Below, piece by piece: positions 51,432 to 58,727 of a DNA stretch of 58,727 bases. Numbering within the stretch: position 1 is the first letter of the stretch; every line of letters begins with the position of its first letter. Origin of the DNA: Prosthecobacter sp. (GTDB lineage: Bacteria; Verrucomicrobiota; Verrucomicrobiia; Verrucomicrobiales; Verrucomicrobiaceae); the NCBI GenBank assembly GCA_017853885.1, contig JAFMIR010000025.1, forward strand, positions 1 to 58,727. Direction: 5' to 3'. The notes below the pieces were generated by a model. It had not been told where the DNA came from and did no database searches. It was given only the letters and a program-made list of their open reading frames with translations. Both the position numbers and the translations under genes were made by a program.

Positions 51432-52619
51432 CTATCCGGCTTTGACCGCGCTCACAATTTTCTGCGCAGCGTCCGTAAGGCCGTCTGCGCTGGTGATCTT
51501 GAGGCCGCTGGCGGCCAGTGTGGCCTTGCCTGCCTCGACATTGTTGCCTTCAAGGCGGACGACGAGCGGGATATTCAAGGACACTTCCTGTGCGGCGGCG
51601 ATGATACCAGTGGCGATGATGTTGCAGTCCATGATGCCGCCGAAGATGTTCACCAAGATGCCCTTCACATTCGGATCACCGAGGATGATTTTGAAAGCTG
51701 CGGTAACCTGTTCCTTCGTGGCGCCGCCACCAACATCGAGAAAGTTCGCGGGTTCGCCGCCGTGGAATTTGATGATGTCCATCGTGCTCATCGCGAGGCC
51801 GGCGCCGTTCACGAGGCAGGCGATGTTGCCGTCGAGGCCGATGTAGTTCAGGCCAAACTCGCTCGCAGCGACTTCTCGCGGATCTTCCTCGGTCTTGTCC
51901 CGCATCTCGACGACGTCCTTTTGACGATAGAGGGCATTGTCATCGAAATTGAACTTCGCATCCAGTGCCACGACCTGATTGTCGGTTGTCACAGCGAGCG
52001 GGTTGATCTCCACCAAAGAACAATCGCTCTTCAGATAGAGGTTCCACATAGCGGTGAATAGCTTCACGGCCTGGTTGGCGAGCGCTCCGCGGAGGCCGAG
52101 CGACGCTGCGATCTTGCGACACTGATAGGCTTGGAGACCTAGTGTAGGATGAACGAACTCCTTGAAGATCTTTTCAGGGGTCTTTTCGGCCACTTCTTCG
52201 ATGTTCATACCACCTTCCGTGGAGGCGATGATGGCGTGACCACTGCTGCCGCGGTCGAATAGGATGGCAAAGTAGTATTCCTTGGTGATATCAACCGCCT
52301 TGGCGATGAGCACCTTGCTCACCAGTTTGCCCTCTGGGCCGGTTTGATGCGTCACAAGCGTCTGGCCGAGCATTTTGCCTGCAATCTCCTGCGCTTGCTC
52401 AGGGGTATCGACAACATGGACACCGCCTTTGAAGCCATTTTTGAAGGTGCCCTTGCCACGTCCGCCGGCATGAATCTGCGATTTCACCACCAAGCCCGGG
52501 CCGCCAATTTCTCGAGCGGCTTTTCCCGCTTCCTCCGCTGTGCTGGCGACGATGCCTTTGGGGGTGGCGACGCCGAATTTTTCAAACAACTGCTTGGCCT
52601 GGTATTCGTGGATGTTCAT
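51432..52619 (-). CDS. sucC: Succinyl-CoA synthetase beta subunit
   Basis: The protein has 395 residues from the ATG at 52619 ([17 protein letters not shown], the standard start); the open codons before it are not family-like. The N-terminal ATP-grasp domain includes [35 protein letters not shown] and EINPLAV, and the C-terminal ligase domain has [16 protein letters not shown] and [18 protein letters not shown]. With SucD it makes succinate and ATP or GTP from succinyl-CoA in the citric acid cycle. The sucD gene, usually next to it, is absent from this window. The gene is divergent from the large PVC fusion gene, with 146 bp between the starts. Confidence 0.96.
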   Translation of the reverse strand: MNIHEYQAKQLFEKFGVATPKGIVASTAEEAGKAAREIGGPGLVVKSQIHAGGRGKGTFKNGFKGGVHVVDTPEQAQEIAGKMLGQTLVTHQTGPEGKLVSKVLIAKAVDITKEYYFAILFDRGSSGHAIIASTEGGMNIEEVAEKTPEKIFKEFVHPTLGLQAYQCRKIAASLGLRGALANQAVKLFTAMWNLYLKSDCSLVEINPLAVTTDNQVVALDAKFNFDDNALYRQKDVVEMRDKTEEDPREVAASEFGLNYIGLDGNIACLVNGAGLAMSTMDIIKFHGGEPANFLDVGGGATKEQVTAAFKIILGDPNVKGILVNIFGGIMDCNIIATGIIAAAQEVSLNIPLVVRLEGNNVEAGKATLAASGLKITSADGLTDAAQKIVSAVKAG

Positions 52620-52765
52620 CTTGGGGGACGGGGGAAGGAGTGGCGATAGTAGGAGCGGCATTCGGTGCGTCAAGGCGCATTCCCGCCGCATCACAAAAGC
52701 ATCATTGTTGGCGCCATTTCGTGACCGATGGGGCAAGCTGCTTTCGTATTCTTCGTATTCCAGCC

Positions 52766-55700
52766 ATGCGCCCGCTCATCCTTTCCGCACTCTTGGTCTC
52801 GCCGCTCGCCTCCGCCCAGCCGGTGACGAAAAAAATCGATCTCCTCGAGGTCATCAAATCCGGACAGGTGGAGCATCATGTGAATCCCAAAATGGATTTC
52901 CATGATGATCCGAAGGATATCTGGACCTTTGCCAAGGACGGCACCTTCAACATTTCAGGCCGCGGCTACGGCTACGTCGCTACCAAGGAAAATTACAGCG
53001 ACTACCATCTGGTGATTGAATTCAAATGGGGAACGAAAACCTGGGGCGCTCGCGAAAAGAAAGCGAAGGACAACGGCATTCTCCTCCACGCCTACGGCCC
53101 GCATGGGGCCTACAGCGACACGTGGATGGCCAGTATTGAGGCGCAGATCATCGAGGGCGGCGTGGGCGACATCCTCGTGCTCTCGCCGAAGCTCGCCGAT
53201 GGAACGGAGCTCACGACTTCGCTCTCCGCTGAGTTCACGCTCGATCGCGACAAGGAAAAAATCTGGAAAGCAGGCTCTCCGCGCCAAACGGTGACGAAAG
53301 GCCGCATCAATTGGAAAAGTCGCGATGAGGACTGGAGCGACACGGTCGGCTTTCGTGGCAAAAACGATGTCGAAAGCCCCAGTGGCGAGTGGAACCGCCT
53401 CGAAGTCATCGCCAAGGGCGATACGCTGCAATACTTCGTCAATGGCGCGATGGTGAACGAGGCCTTCGATTGCAAACCGAGCGAAGGCAAAATCCTCCTC
53501 CAGACCGAGGGTGCTGAGATGATCGTGCGCCGTTACGAGCTATATCCTCTCGGCGAGTTTAAAGAGAAATGGGCCGCCATACAAGCTAGCGGTGGCAGCG
53601 ACATCGGCGCGGTGCGCGATGGTCAAAGCGAGGCTCTTTCGCCCGAAGAAAGCCAGAAGCGCATCCAGCTCGATGGCCCATATGAAGTGCAACTCGTCGC
53701 CGCTGAACCGCTCGTGCTCGATCCCGTCGAGGCCACGTGGGATGAAAAAGGCCGGATGTTCGTCGCTGACATGCGCGACTACCCGCTCGGTCCGCCGAAT
53801 TCCGGCGATCCTTGGCTGTCCCGCATCCAGCTCCTCACCGATGAGAACGGCGACGGTCGCATGGACAAGGCGATCACATTTGCCGACCACATGGACAATG
53901 TGCAAGGGCTACTGCCTTATGACGGCGGCCTCATTGCCACCACGCGCAGCCAGATTCTCTTTCTCAAAGACACCGACGGCGATAACAAGGCCGATCTCAT
54001 CAAGCCACTTATCCGCGGCTTCAATCCGAAGCACAGTCAACTTCAGGTCAGTGCCCCGCGCTGGGGGCCGGATGGCTGCGTGCATTTCAACAACGGCCTC
54101 GACGCGAAGGAAATCTATCCCGCCGATGCCCCCACGAAGGTCGTCGGCATTCCAGGTTCCAACTTCAAATGGAACCCCAAGACTGGCGAGATCACACCCA
54201 CCGGCGGTCGCGGCCAATACGGTGGTGCTTTCGACGACTACGGCCATCATTTCTACTGCTCGAACCGCAACCCGCTCATGTTCACCGTCATGCCCTACGA
54301 GGCCATGCTGCGGAATCCACACGCCGGCATCACGCAGGTGCATGAAGACATCGCCACGCCCGGCGCGGAGACTCGCGTCTATCCGCTGCAAATCACCCAC
54401 ACCACCGCCGATGCGCACGCCGGCACCAACACCGCCTGCAGCGGCCTCGGCGTTTATCGTGGCCACTTGATGCCCGAGCTTAAAAACAACGTCTTTGTGC
54501 CCGATCCCACCGGCCAGCTCGTCACCCGCTATCAGATCGAGCCTAACGGTGCCTCGCTGAAAGCCACGCGTATCGGCGACCGCACGGAGTTCTTCCGCAG
54601 CAGCGACGAATGGTGTCGCCCCGTGAACTTCACCAGCGGCCCCGACGGCGCGATCTACATCTGCGACATCTACCGCCGCTGGATCGACCACGCCCGCTTC
54701 TTCCCCGAAGAGTTCGTCAAAACCCACGACATGCGCCAAGGCGAAAACCATGGGCGTATCTGGCGTGTGGTGCCGAAGGGCACCAAGAAGCTCGTCACTA
54801 AGACTCCCGGCAAATACCATGCTGTTCCTGAAGTCGGCTGGGGCGACAAGCCAAAGGAGCACGCTGGCCGCCTCGTCTTTAACAAGCTGCTCCTCAAGGT
54901 TGACGCCGATGAGCATCCTGATGGTCAGCAGCTCGGCATCCGCACCGAAGCCATTTGCCAATATCCAGACGATCCTTGGATGGCCAAAGCCGCTCTTTCA
55001 TCCAGCACCTACACCGCAGGTCATGTTTTAACCCAGTTGCTCGCTGACGAGCGATTTGCGAAAACCTACTCAGCCAATCGCAATGACACGATTCGCAGTT
55101 TCGCCAGTGCAGCGATTGCCACGAATCATGCTTCTGATGTCGATAAACTGCTCAGTGTGCTGAAAATCGCTCCCGGCGAACTCCTCTGGTGGAAACCCGC
55201 GTTGCTCCAAGGTCTCGCCAAGCTCCCGAAAGGCCACGAAGACGCCGCCAAAGAGATCGCCGCGCTTCAAACGAAGATCGACACCATCATCGCCGATGCC
55301 AAGGCACCGCTCGATCAACGCCTCGCCGTGCTGCCGTTGCTCGCTTCGCGGAAATGGACCGCTGTCGAGCCGGTGGTGAAAAACCTGCTCACCACCACGC
55401 AGCCGCTGGAGCTCACCGCGGCCACCGTGGCCTTGTTGAAGAAATTCAGCGCAACCAGCACCTCGCTGCTCATTTACGAACTCCTGCCCAAAGCCGGCCC
55501 CGGCCTCAAACGCGACCTCGTGACCATCCTCACCGCGAATGCCACCACCGCGCTCGAACTCTTCAAGCGCATGGAAAAAGGCGAGTTCCCGCCCGCGTGG
55601 GTCGATGTCGAAAAACGCTGGGCTTACCAGCGCGGCAAAGGCGAAATGGCCGAACTCGCCAAAAAGCTCTTCGGCGAGGCCAACAGCGACCGCGCCAAAG

Positions 55701-56137
55701 TCGTCACCAGCTACCTCGACGCCGCCAAAAAGCCCGGCGACGCCAAAAAAGGCCAGCAAGTCTTCGCCACCATCTGCATCACCTGCCACAAACACGGCCA
55801 GCTCGGCGTCGATGTCGGCCCGCCGCTCTCCGACGTCAAAGTGAAGCCTCCCGAAGCCCTTCTTAGCGACATTTTGGACCCCAACCGCATGTTCGAAGCC
55901 CGCTGGAGCGGCTACCAGATCGAAACCAAAGACGGCCGCACCCTCGCCGGCCTCATCCAAAGCGAAACCACCGACGCCATCGTCCTCGCCATGCCCGGCG
56001 GCGCGAAAGAGACGCTATCCCGTTCTGCCATCAAAGGCATGAAGAGCTTAGATCGCACGCTCATGCCGGATGGCCTCGAAGCGGCGATCACCAAAGAGCA
56101 GATGAGTGATTTGATCGCGTTTTTGCTCGGGAAGTAG
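52766..56137 (+). CDS. Exported DUF1080 / PVC dehydrogenase / heme-binding fusion protein
   Basis: The protein has 1,123 residues from the ATG at 52766, which starts a signal peptide ([18 protein letters not shown]). Four parts follow. A DUF1080 jelly-roll domain spans about 45-265 ([39 protein letters not shown]). A PVC-type membrane-bound-dehydrogenase beta-propeller spans about 300-690 ([45 protein letters not shown]). A helical HEAT-like region spans about 730-960. A C-terminal PVC heme-binding domain spans about 985-1120, with Cys1004-Ile-Thr-Cys1007-His1008. It would act in the periplasm, joining a sugar-acting domain to electron transfer. The substrate is not known. Codons end in C or G unusually often, especially in the second half. 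Confidence 0.92.
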   Translation: MRPLILSALLVSPLASAQPVTKKIDLLEVIKSGQVEHHVNPKMDFHDDPKDIWTFAKDGTFNISGRGYGYVATKENYSDYHLVIEFKWGTKTWGAREKKAKDNGILLHAYGPHGAYSDTWMASIEAQIIEGGVGDILVLSPKLADGTELTTSLSAEFTLDRDKEKIWKAGSPRQTVTKGRINWKSRDEDWSDTVGFRGKNDVESPSGEWNRLEVIAKGDTLQYFVNGAMVNEAFDCKPSEGKILLQTEGAEMIVRRYELYPLGEFKEKWAAIQASGGSDIGAVRDGQSEALSPEESQKRIQLDGPYEVQLVAAEPLVLDPVEATWDEKGRMFVADMRDYPLGPPNSGDPWLSRIQLLTDENGDGRMDKAITFADHMDNVQGLLPYDGGLIATTRSQILFLKDTDGDNKADLIKPLIRGFNPKHSQLQVSAPRWGPDGCVHFNNGLDAKEIYPADAPTKVVGIPGSNFKWNPKTGEITPTGGRGQYGGAFDDYGHHFYCSNRNPLMFTVMPYEAMLRNPHAGITQVHEDIATPGAETRVYPLQITHTTADAHAGTNTACSGLGVYRGHLMPELKNNVFVPDPTGQLVTRYQIEPNGASLKATRIGDRTEFFRSSDEWCRPVNFTSGPDGAIYICDIYRRWIDHARFFPEEFVKTHDMRQGENHGRIWRVVPKGTKKLVTKTPGKYHAVPEVGWGDKPKEHAGRLVFNKLLLKVDADEHPDGQQLGIRTEAICQYPDDPWMAKAALSSSTYTAGHVLTQLLADERFAKTYSANRNDTIRSFASAAIATNHASDVDKLLSVLKIAPGELLWWKPALLQGLAKLPKGHEDAAKEIAALQTKIDTIIADAKAPLDQRLAVLPLLASRKWTAVEPVVKNLLTTTQPLELTAATVALLKKFSATSTSLLIYELLPKAGPGLKRDLVTILTANATTALELFKRMEKGEFPPAWVDVEKRWAYQRGKGEMAELAKKLFGEANSDRAKVVTSYLDAAKKPGDAKKGQQVFATICITCHKHGQLGVDVGPPLSDVKVKPPEALLSDILDPNRMFEARWSGYQIETKDGRTLAGLIQSETTDAIVLAMPGGAKETLSRSAIKGMKSLDRTLMPDGLEAAITKEQMSDLIAFLLGK

Positions 56138-56202
56138 CATCGGCTTTCTAGCCGTTGCCATGTGACGCTCCGCAAATCGCAGAGACTAGAAAGGCTATGC
56201 TA
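56135..56202. repeat. Large imperfect inverted repeat
   Basis: The 17-bp arms 56135-56151 (TAGCATCGGCTTTCTAG) and 56186-56202 (CTAGAAAGGCTATGCTA) match as inverted repeats at 15 of 17 positions, with 34 bases between. The left arm includes the TAG stop of the preceding gene. No T-run follows, so it is not a classic terminator. It could be a mobile or dispersed repeat, or an RNA structure between two genes. Confidence 0.7.
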
Positions 56203-56222
56203 CGGGCCAGTCTCTTGGCTGC

Positions 56223-56244
56223 GAATCGCCACGCATCGCGATTC
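56223..56244. repeat. Second hairpin before the DUF58 gene
   Basis: GAATCGC (56223-56229) and GCGATTC (56238-56244) form a perfect 7-bp stem with an 8-nt loop, 20 bases after the larger inverted repeat. The two together fill most of the 157-bp gap before the DUF58 gene. Confidence 0.45.
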
Positions 56245-56294
56245 TCCGACAAATACCCCCTTGGCGGCCGTTGTTGAGACGGTCATTGTCTTTT

Positions 56295-57233
56295 GTGAGC
56301 CTTTCCGCGTCATCTTCCCGCCCTCCGGCCGCCTCGTTTCTCGATCCGGCGGCGCTCATGCGCATCAAATCGCTCGAGCTGCGGGCCAAGGTGGTGGTCG
56401 AGGGGCTTTGGAAAGGAATGCATCGCAGTCCATACCACGGTTTCTCGGTCGAGTTCAGCGAGTATCGGGCCTATGTGCAGGGCGATGATCCGCGATACAT
56501 CGACTGGAAGGTGCTGGCTCGTAGTGACCGCACTTACATCAAGAAGTTTGAGGACGAGACGAACCTGCGCTGCCAGCTCGTGATCGATCACAGCAAGTCG
56601 ATGAAGTTTGGCTCGCAGGGCTTCACGAAGGCGGAGTATGCCGCCACGCTCGCGGCGACGATGGCCTCTTTCTTGATGAAGCAGGGCGACGCAGCTGGCT
56701 TGACCACCTTTGCGGATGGCATCGAGGAGCATCTGCCCGCGCGGAATCGACCCGGGCATCTGCGGCGACTGCTCACCGAGCTGGAACGGCCCGCGAAAGC
56801 GGCCGGGACATCGCTCGATCTGTCAGTCGGTCAGCTCGCGGACGTGCTGCGGAAGCGTGGCATGATCTGCCTGATCACCGATTTGCTCGCGCCCATTGAC
56901 CATCTGGAGAAGCAACTCGCCCTGCTCGGTGCAATGGGGCACGACCTCGTGCTCTTTCACCTGATGGACCGGGCGGAGATCGACTTCACCTTCGAGAAGT
57001 CCGCGCACTTCCGCGATCTCGAAAGCGGCATGGAGCGTTTCATCGATCCGCAAATCGCCCGCGAGACCTACCTGTCGCGGCTTCGTGCCCATCGCGATGG
57101 CATCCAGGCCGCCTGCGACCGCAACAACGTCGAATACCATTTTTGCCCGACGGACCGCCCACTTGAAGAAATCCTCTTCGATTTTCTCAGTGCCAGGCAA
57201 CGCAAGAAAATCTCTCAACGTGCCGCCGCATGA
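56295..57233 (+). CDS. DUF58 domain protein (MoxR-associated)
   Basis: The protein has 312 residues from the GTG at 56295. This start is preferred to the ATG at 56358 because homologues conserve a FLDP-x-x-L segment before the core, here SFLDPAALMRIKSLELRAK. The DUF58 hallmark HRSPYHGFSVEFSEYRAYVQ is followed by GDDPRYIDWKVLARSDR and KKFEDETNLRCQLVIDHSKS, which begins a VWA-like part with an Asp-x-Ser-x-Ser-like site (DHSKSM). Such proteins form modules with a MoxR AAA+ ATPase and BatA/BatB VWA proteins. The BatA-like gene follows with an ATGA overlap; no moxR is visible upstream. Confidence 0.88.
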   Translation: MSLSASSSRPPAASFLDPAALMRIKSLELRAKVVVEGLWKGMHRSPYHGFSVEFSEYRAYVQGDDPRYIDWKVLARSDRTYIKKFEDETNLRCQLVIDHSKSMKFGSQGFTKAEYAATLAATMASFLMKQGDAAGLTTFADGIEEHLPARNRPGHLRRLLTELERPAKAAGTSLDLSVGQLADVLRKRGMICLITDLLAPIDHLEKQLALLGAMGHDLVLFHLMDRAEIDFTFEKSAHFRDLESGMERFIDPQIARETYLSRLRAHRDGIQAACDRNNVEYHFCPTDRPLEEILFDFLSARQRKKISQRAAA

Positions 57234-58727
57234 GCTGGCTTTTCCCCATTTATCTCGCCGGTGCTGCCGCGATCCTCGCGCCGATCCTGTTGCACCTGCG
57301 TCGTCGTCCGCCGCAGGACCATCTGGCATTCAGCTCGCTACTGTTTCTCGATGCACAGACGCCGATGCCCGTCTCGAAGCGTCGGCTAGAAAACTGGCTG
57401 TTACTCCTGTTGCGTTGCCTGGCGCTGCTGTTGCTCGCGTTGATGTTCTCGCGACCGTTTTGGCCCTCGGAGCAGACGGCGTCAGCCTCGGCCAGCCGGG
57501 CCTTGCTTATTTTGATTGATCGCAGTGCCTCGATGCGTCGCGAGGATCTGTGGAAGAAGGCGGTCACGGAAGCCGAGAAACTCGTGCGCGAGGCGAAGAT
57601 CACCGACCGCGTTGCGTTGGCGGTATTTGATCGCGAGCTGACACCGCTTTGGAACTTTGATGAGGACCGCCAGTCGTCCGTGAGCCGTTTCACGGCTATT
57701 CAAAGCCGATTGCAGGCCATTTTCCCCACTTGGGCAGGCACGCACTTGGACCGTGCACTCATCGCCGCGTTGCCGAGTTTTGATTCGAGTGCCTCCACCC
57801 TCCAAAAACGCATTCACCTCATCTCCGACCTTCAAGAAGGTGCGCAGCTCGATGCGCTGCGCACCATTGCTTGGCCTGCGGAGATCACCTTGCAGATCCA
57901 CCGGCTAGATGCGGCCGTGAACGATAATCTGTCACTCGCTCTCGCTGCCGTGGAGGCGGATGACACAAAGATCCGCTTGCGCTTGGCGAATACCCGCGAC
58001 TCCGCGCTGCGTGATTTCGCACTTGCCTGGGAAGGCGGCATGAAAGCAGAGACGATCATCGCGCAGCTCCCGCCGGGTGCCTCGCGCATCCTTCCCGCAC
58101 CGCCGAACAGCACGAACGCCACCACGCTCACGCTCAGCGGCGACAAGCACGACTTCGACAACCGCGTCTTCATCACGCCACCGCAGCCGCAGGCCGTGCG
58201 CATCCATTTCCTCGGCAAAGAAGCCAGCCGTGATGAGGCCTCCGCGCCGCTCTACTACCTCGCCCGTGCGCTGCAGCCCACCGCCACACTCGCTCCGCAA
58301 CTCACCGCGGATGAAAAGTTCCCCGCGCAGGCTCCTGACATCGTGTTCGCAGTCGGCAGTGCGGCGGCGGATGGCTTGCGCGATCACCTTCAGCGCGGCG
58401 GATTCCTCGTTGTCGCACCGAGTGATGGCACCTTGCTCAAAGCGCTCGGTTTCGACCTCACGATCACGCCGGACACCAGCGACGACTACCGCATGCTGGC
58501 CGAGGTGAAGACCGAGCATCCGCTGCTCAAACCCTTCGCCGATCCAAAGCTGCGTGATTTCACCAAGCTGCGCTTTTGGAAGCATCGCGTCATCGCGGGC
58601 GCAGGCCTCGAAACGCTCGCCAGCTTTGACAACGGCCATCCCGCCATCCACAGCGCCCGCGTGGGCAAGGGCACGCTCATCGTGCTGGCCTCCGGCTGGC
58701 ATCCGGCGGACAGCCAGCTCGCACTGA
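57230..58727 (+). CDS. BatA-like double-membrane-span VWA protein, 3' partial
   Basis: The start ATG overlaps the DUF58 stop (ATGA). The frame runs through 499 codons to the window end without a stop, so the gene is truncated here. Two N-terminal membrane spans flank a short loop: FPIYLAGAAAILAPILLHL (about 5-23) and NWLLLLLRCLALLLLALMFS (about 55-74). A VWA domain follows with LILIDRSASM, the Asp-x-Ser-x-Ser metal site (about 97), and GTHLDRAL. The later part (about 270 on) resembles the C-terminal region of BatA-type aerotolerance-related proteins with class I glutamine amidotransferase-like fold. The layout is typical of BatA N-terminal double-transmembrane proteins; the function is not established. 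Confidence 0.87.
   Translation, partial: MSWLFPIYLAGAAAILAPILLHLRRRPPQDHLAFSSLLFLDAQTPMPVSKRRLENWLLLLLRCLALLLLALMFSRPFWPSEQTASASASRALLILIDRSASMRREDLWKKAVTEAEKLVREAKITDRVALAVFDRELTPLWNFDEDRQSSVSRFTAIQSRLQAIFPTWAGTHLDRALIAALPSFDSSASTLQKRIHLISDLQEGAQLDALRTIAWPAEITLQIHRLDAAVNDNLSLALAAVEADDTKIRLRLANTRDSALRDFALAWEGGMKAETIIAQLPPGASRILPAPPNSTNATTLTLSGDKHDFDNRVFITPPQPQAVRIHFLGKEASRDEASAPLYYLARALQPTATLAPQLTADEKFPAQAPDIVFAVGSAAADGLRDHLQRGGFLVVAPSDGTLLKALGFDLTITPDTSDDYRMLAEVKTEHPLLKPFADPKLRDFTKLRFWKHRVIAGAGLETLASFDNGHPAIHSARVGKGTLIVLASGWHPADSQLAL

Noticed and set aside
53909..54961. 350-codon antisense frame within the PVC fusion gene, and a further one at 55070-55960
   Set aside because: Both arise from the high G+C of third codon positions in the sense gene, and their translations are low-complexity Val/Ala/Gly-rich or repetitive.
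1..58727. tRNA, rRNA, CRISPR array, insertion sequence or prophage
   Set aside because: I looked for tRNA-like cloverleaf ends (including GGTTCGA segments near 19870 and 49120), regular repeats with spacers, transposase motifs and phage genes and found none that hold up.

Overview
The window is a chromosomal segment of a Gram-negative (diderm) bacterium of the PVC superphylum, most likely Verrucomicrobiota of the Prosthecobacter/Verrucomicrobium type. The reasons are: an LpxD gene (lipid A); a MurE with the DNPR motif of meso-diaminopimelate peptidoglycan; several proteins typical of Planctomycetes and Verrucomicrobia (DUF1549/DUF1553, DUF1501, DUF1080, PVC-type heme-binding proteins, Tat-exported Gfo/Idh/MocA and TIM-barrel isomerases); and a cell-wall cluster with a LysM gene between murD and ftsW, an order I recall from Chlamydia. 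Most genes lack a Shine-Dalgarno sequence. I found no rRNA, tRNA, CRISPR array, insertion sequence or prophage. The assignment to a genus is inference.

Layout. Bases 1-9340 are an exopolysaccharide/cell-surface glycan cluster, all on the + strand: a tandem double glycosyltransferase (cut by the window start), an AsnB-type amidotransferase, GT4 and GT2 glycosyltransferases, a GDP-mannose 3,5-epimerase homologue, a WcaI/WbuB-like GT4 and GDP-mannose 4,6-dehydratase. A strong intrinsic terminator ends it at 9426-9456. A structured non-coding stretch follows.

Bases 9766-25157 are housekeeping and accessory genes on both strands: NAD(P)HX repair, an M20 deacylase, a conserved unknown, a rhodanese, an L,D-transpeptidase lipoprotein, a membrane sulfatase-fold transferase, an ABC ATPase plus adaptor without a permease, an exported oxidoreductase, an exported HNH-like protein, an exported TIM-barrel isomerase, a DapA-family enzyme, DprA, a membrane coiled-coil protein and a short-chain dehydrogenase.

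Bases 25351-37463 mix an exported ceramidase-family enzyme, citrate synthase, LpxD, a mono-heme exported protein and a beta-hydroxyacid dehydrogenase with a PVC sugar-catabolism group (DUF1549/DUF1553 cytochrome, DUF1080 hydrolase, DUF1501 protein, TIM-barrel isomerase). A lysine-rich histone-H1-like protein lies at 37565-38218.

Bases 38647-49980 are the division and cell wall (dcw) cluster: rsmH, an ftsL-like gene, ftsI, murE, murF, mraY, murD, a LysM gene and ftsW. The first eight junctions are tight, and many stop and start codons overlap. The cluster stops at ftsW, where a convergent glycerate kinase begins.

Bases 49943-58727 hold glycerate kinase and sucC on the - strand, then a 1,123-residue exported DUF1080/PVC-dehydrogenase/cytochrome fusion, and a DUF58 plus BatA-like pair that runs off the window end.

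How the genes may work together: the glycan cluster supplies GDP-sugars and the transferases that use them. The dcw cluster makes and polymerises peptidoglycan precursor. The scattered DUF1080, Gfo/Idh/MocA and TIM-barrel genes resemble the parts of the 3-keto-glycoside route of sugar breakdown. All functions rest on motif recognition by eye; no database search was run.
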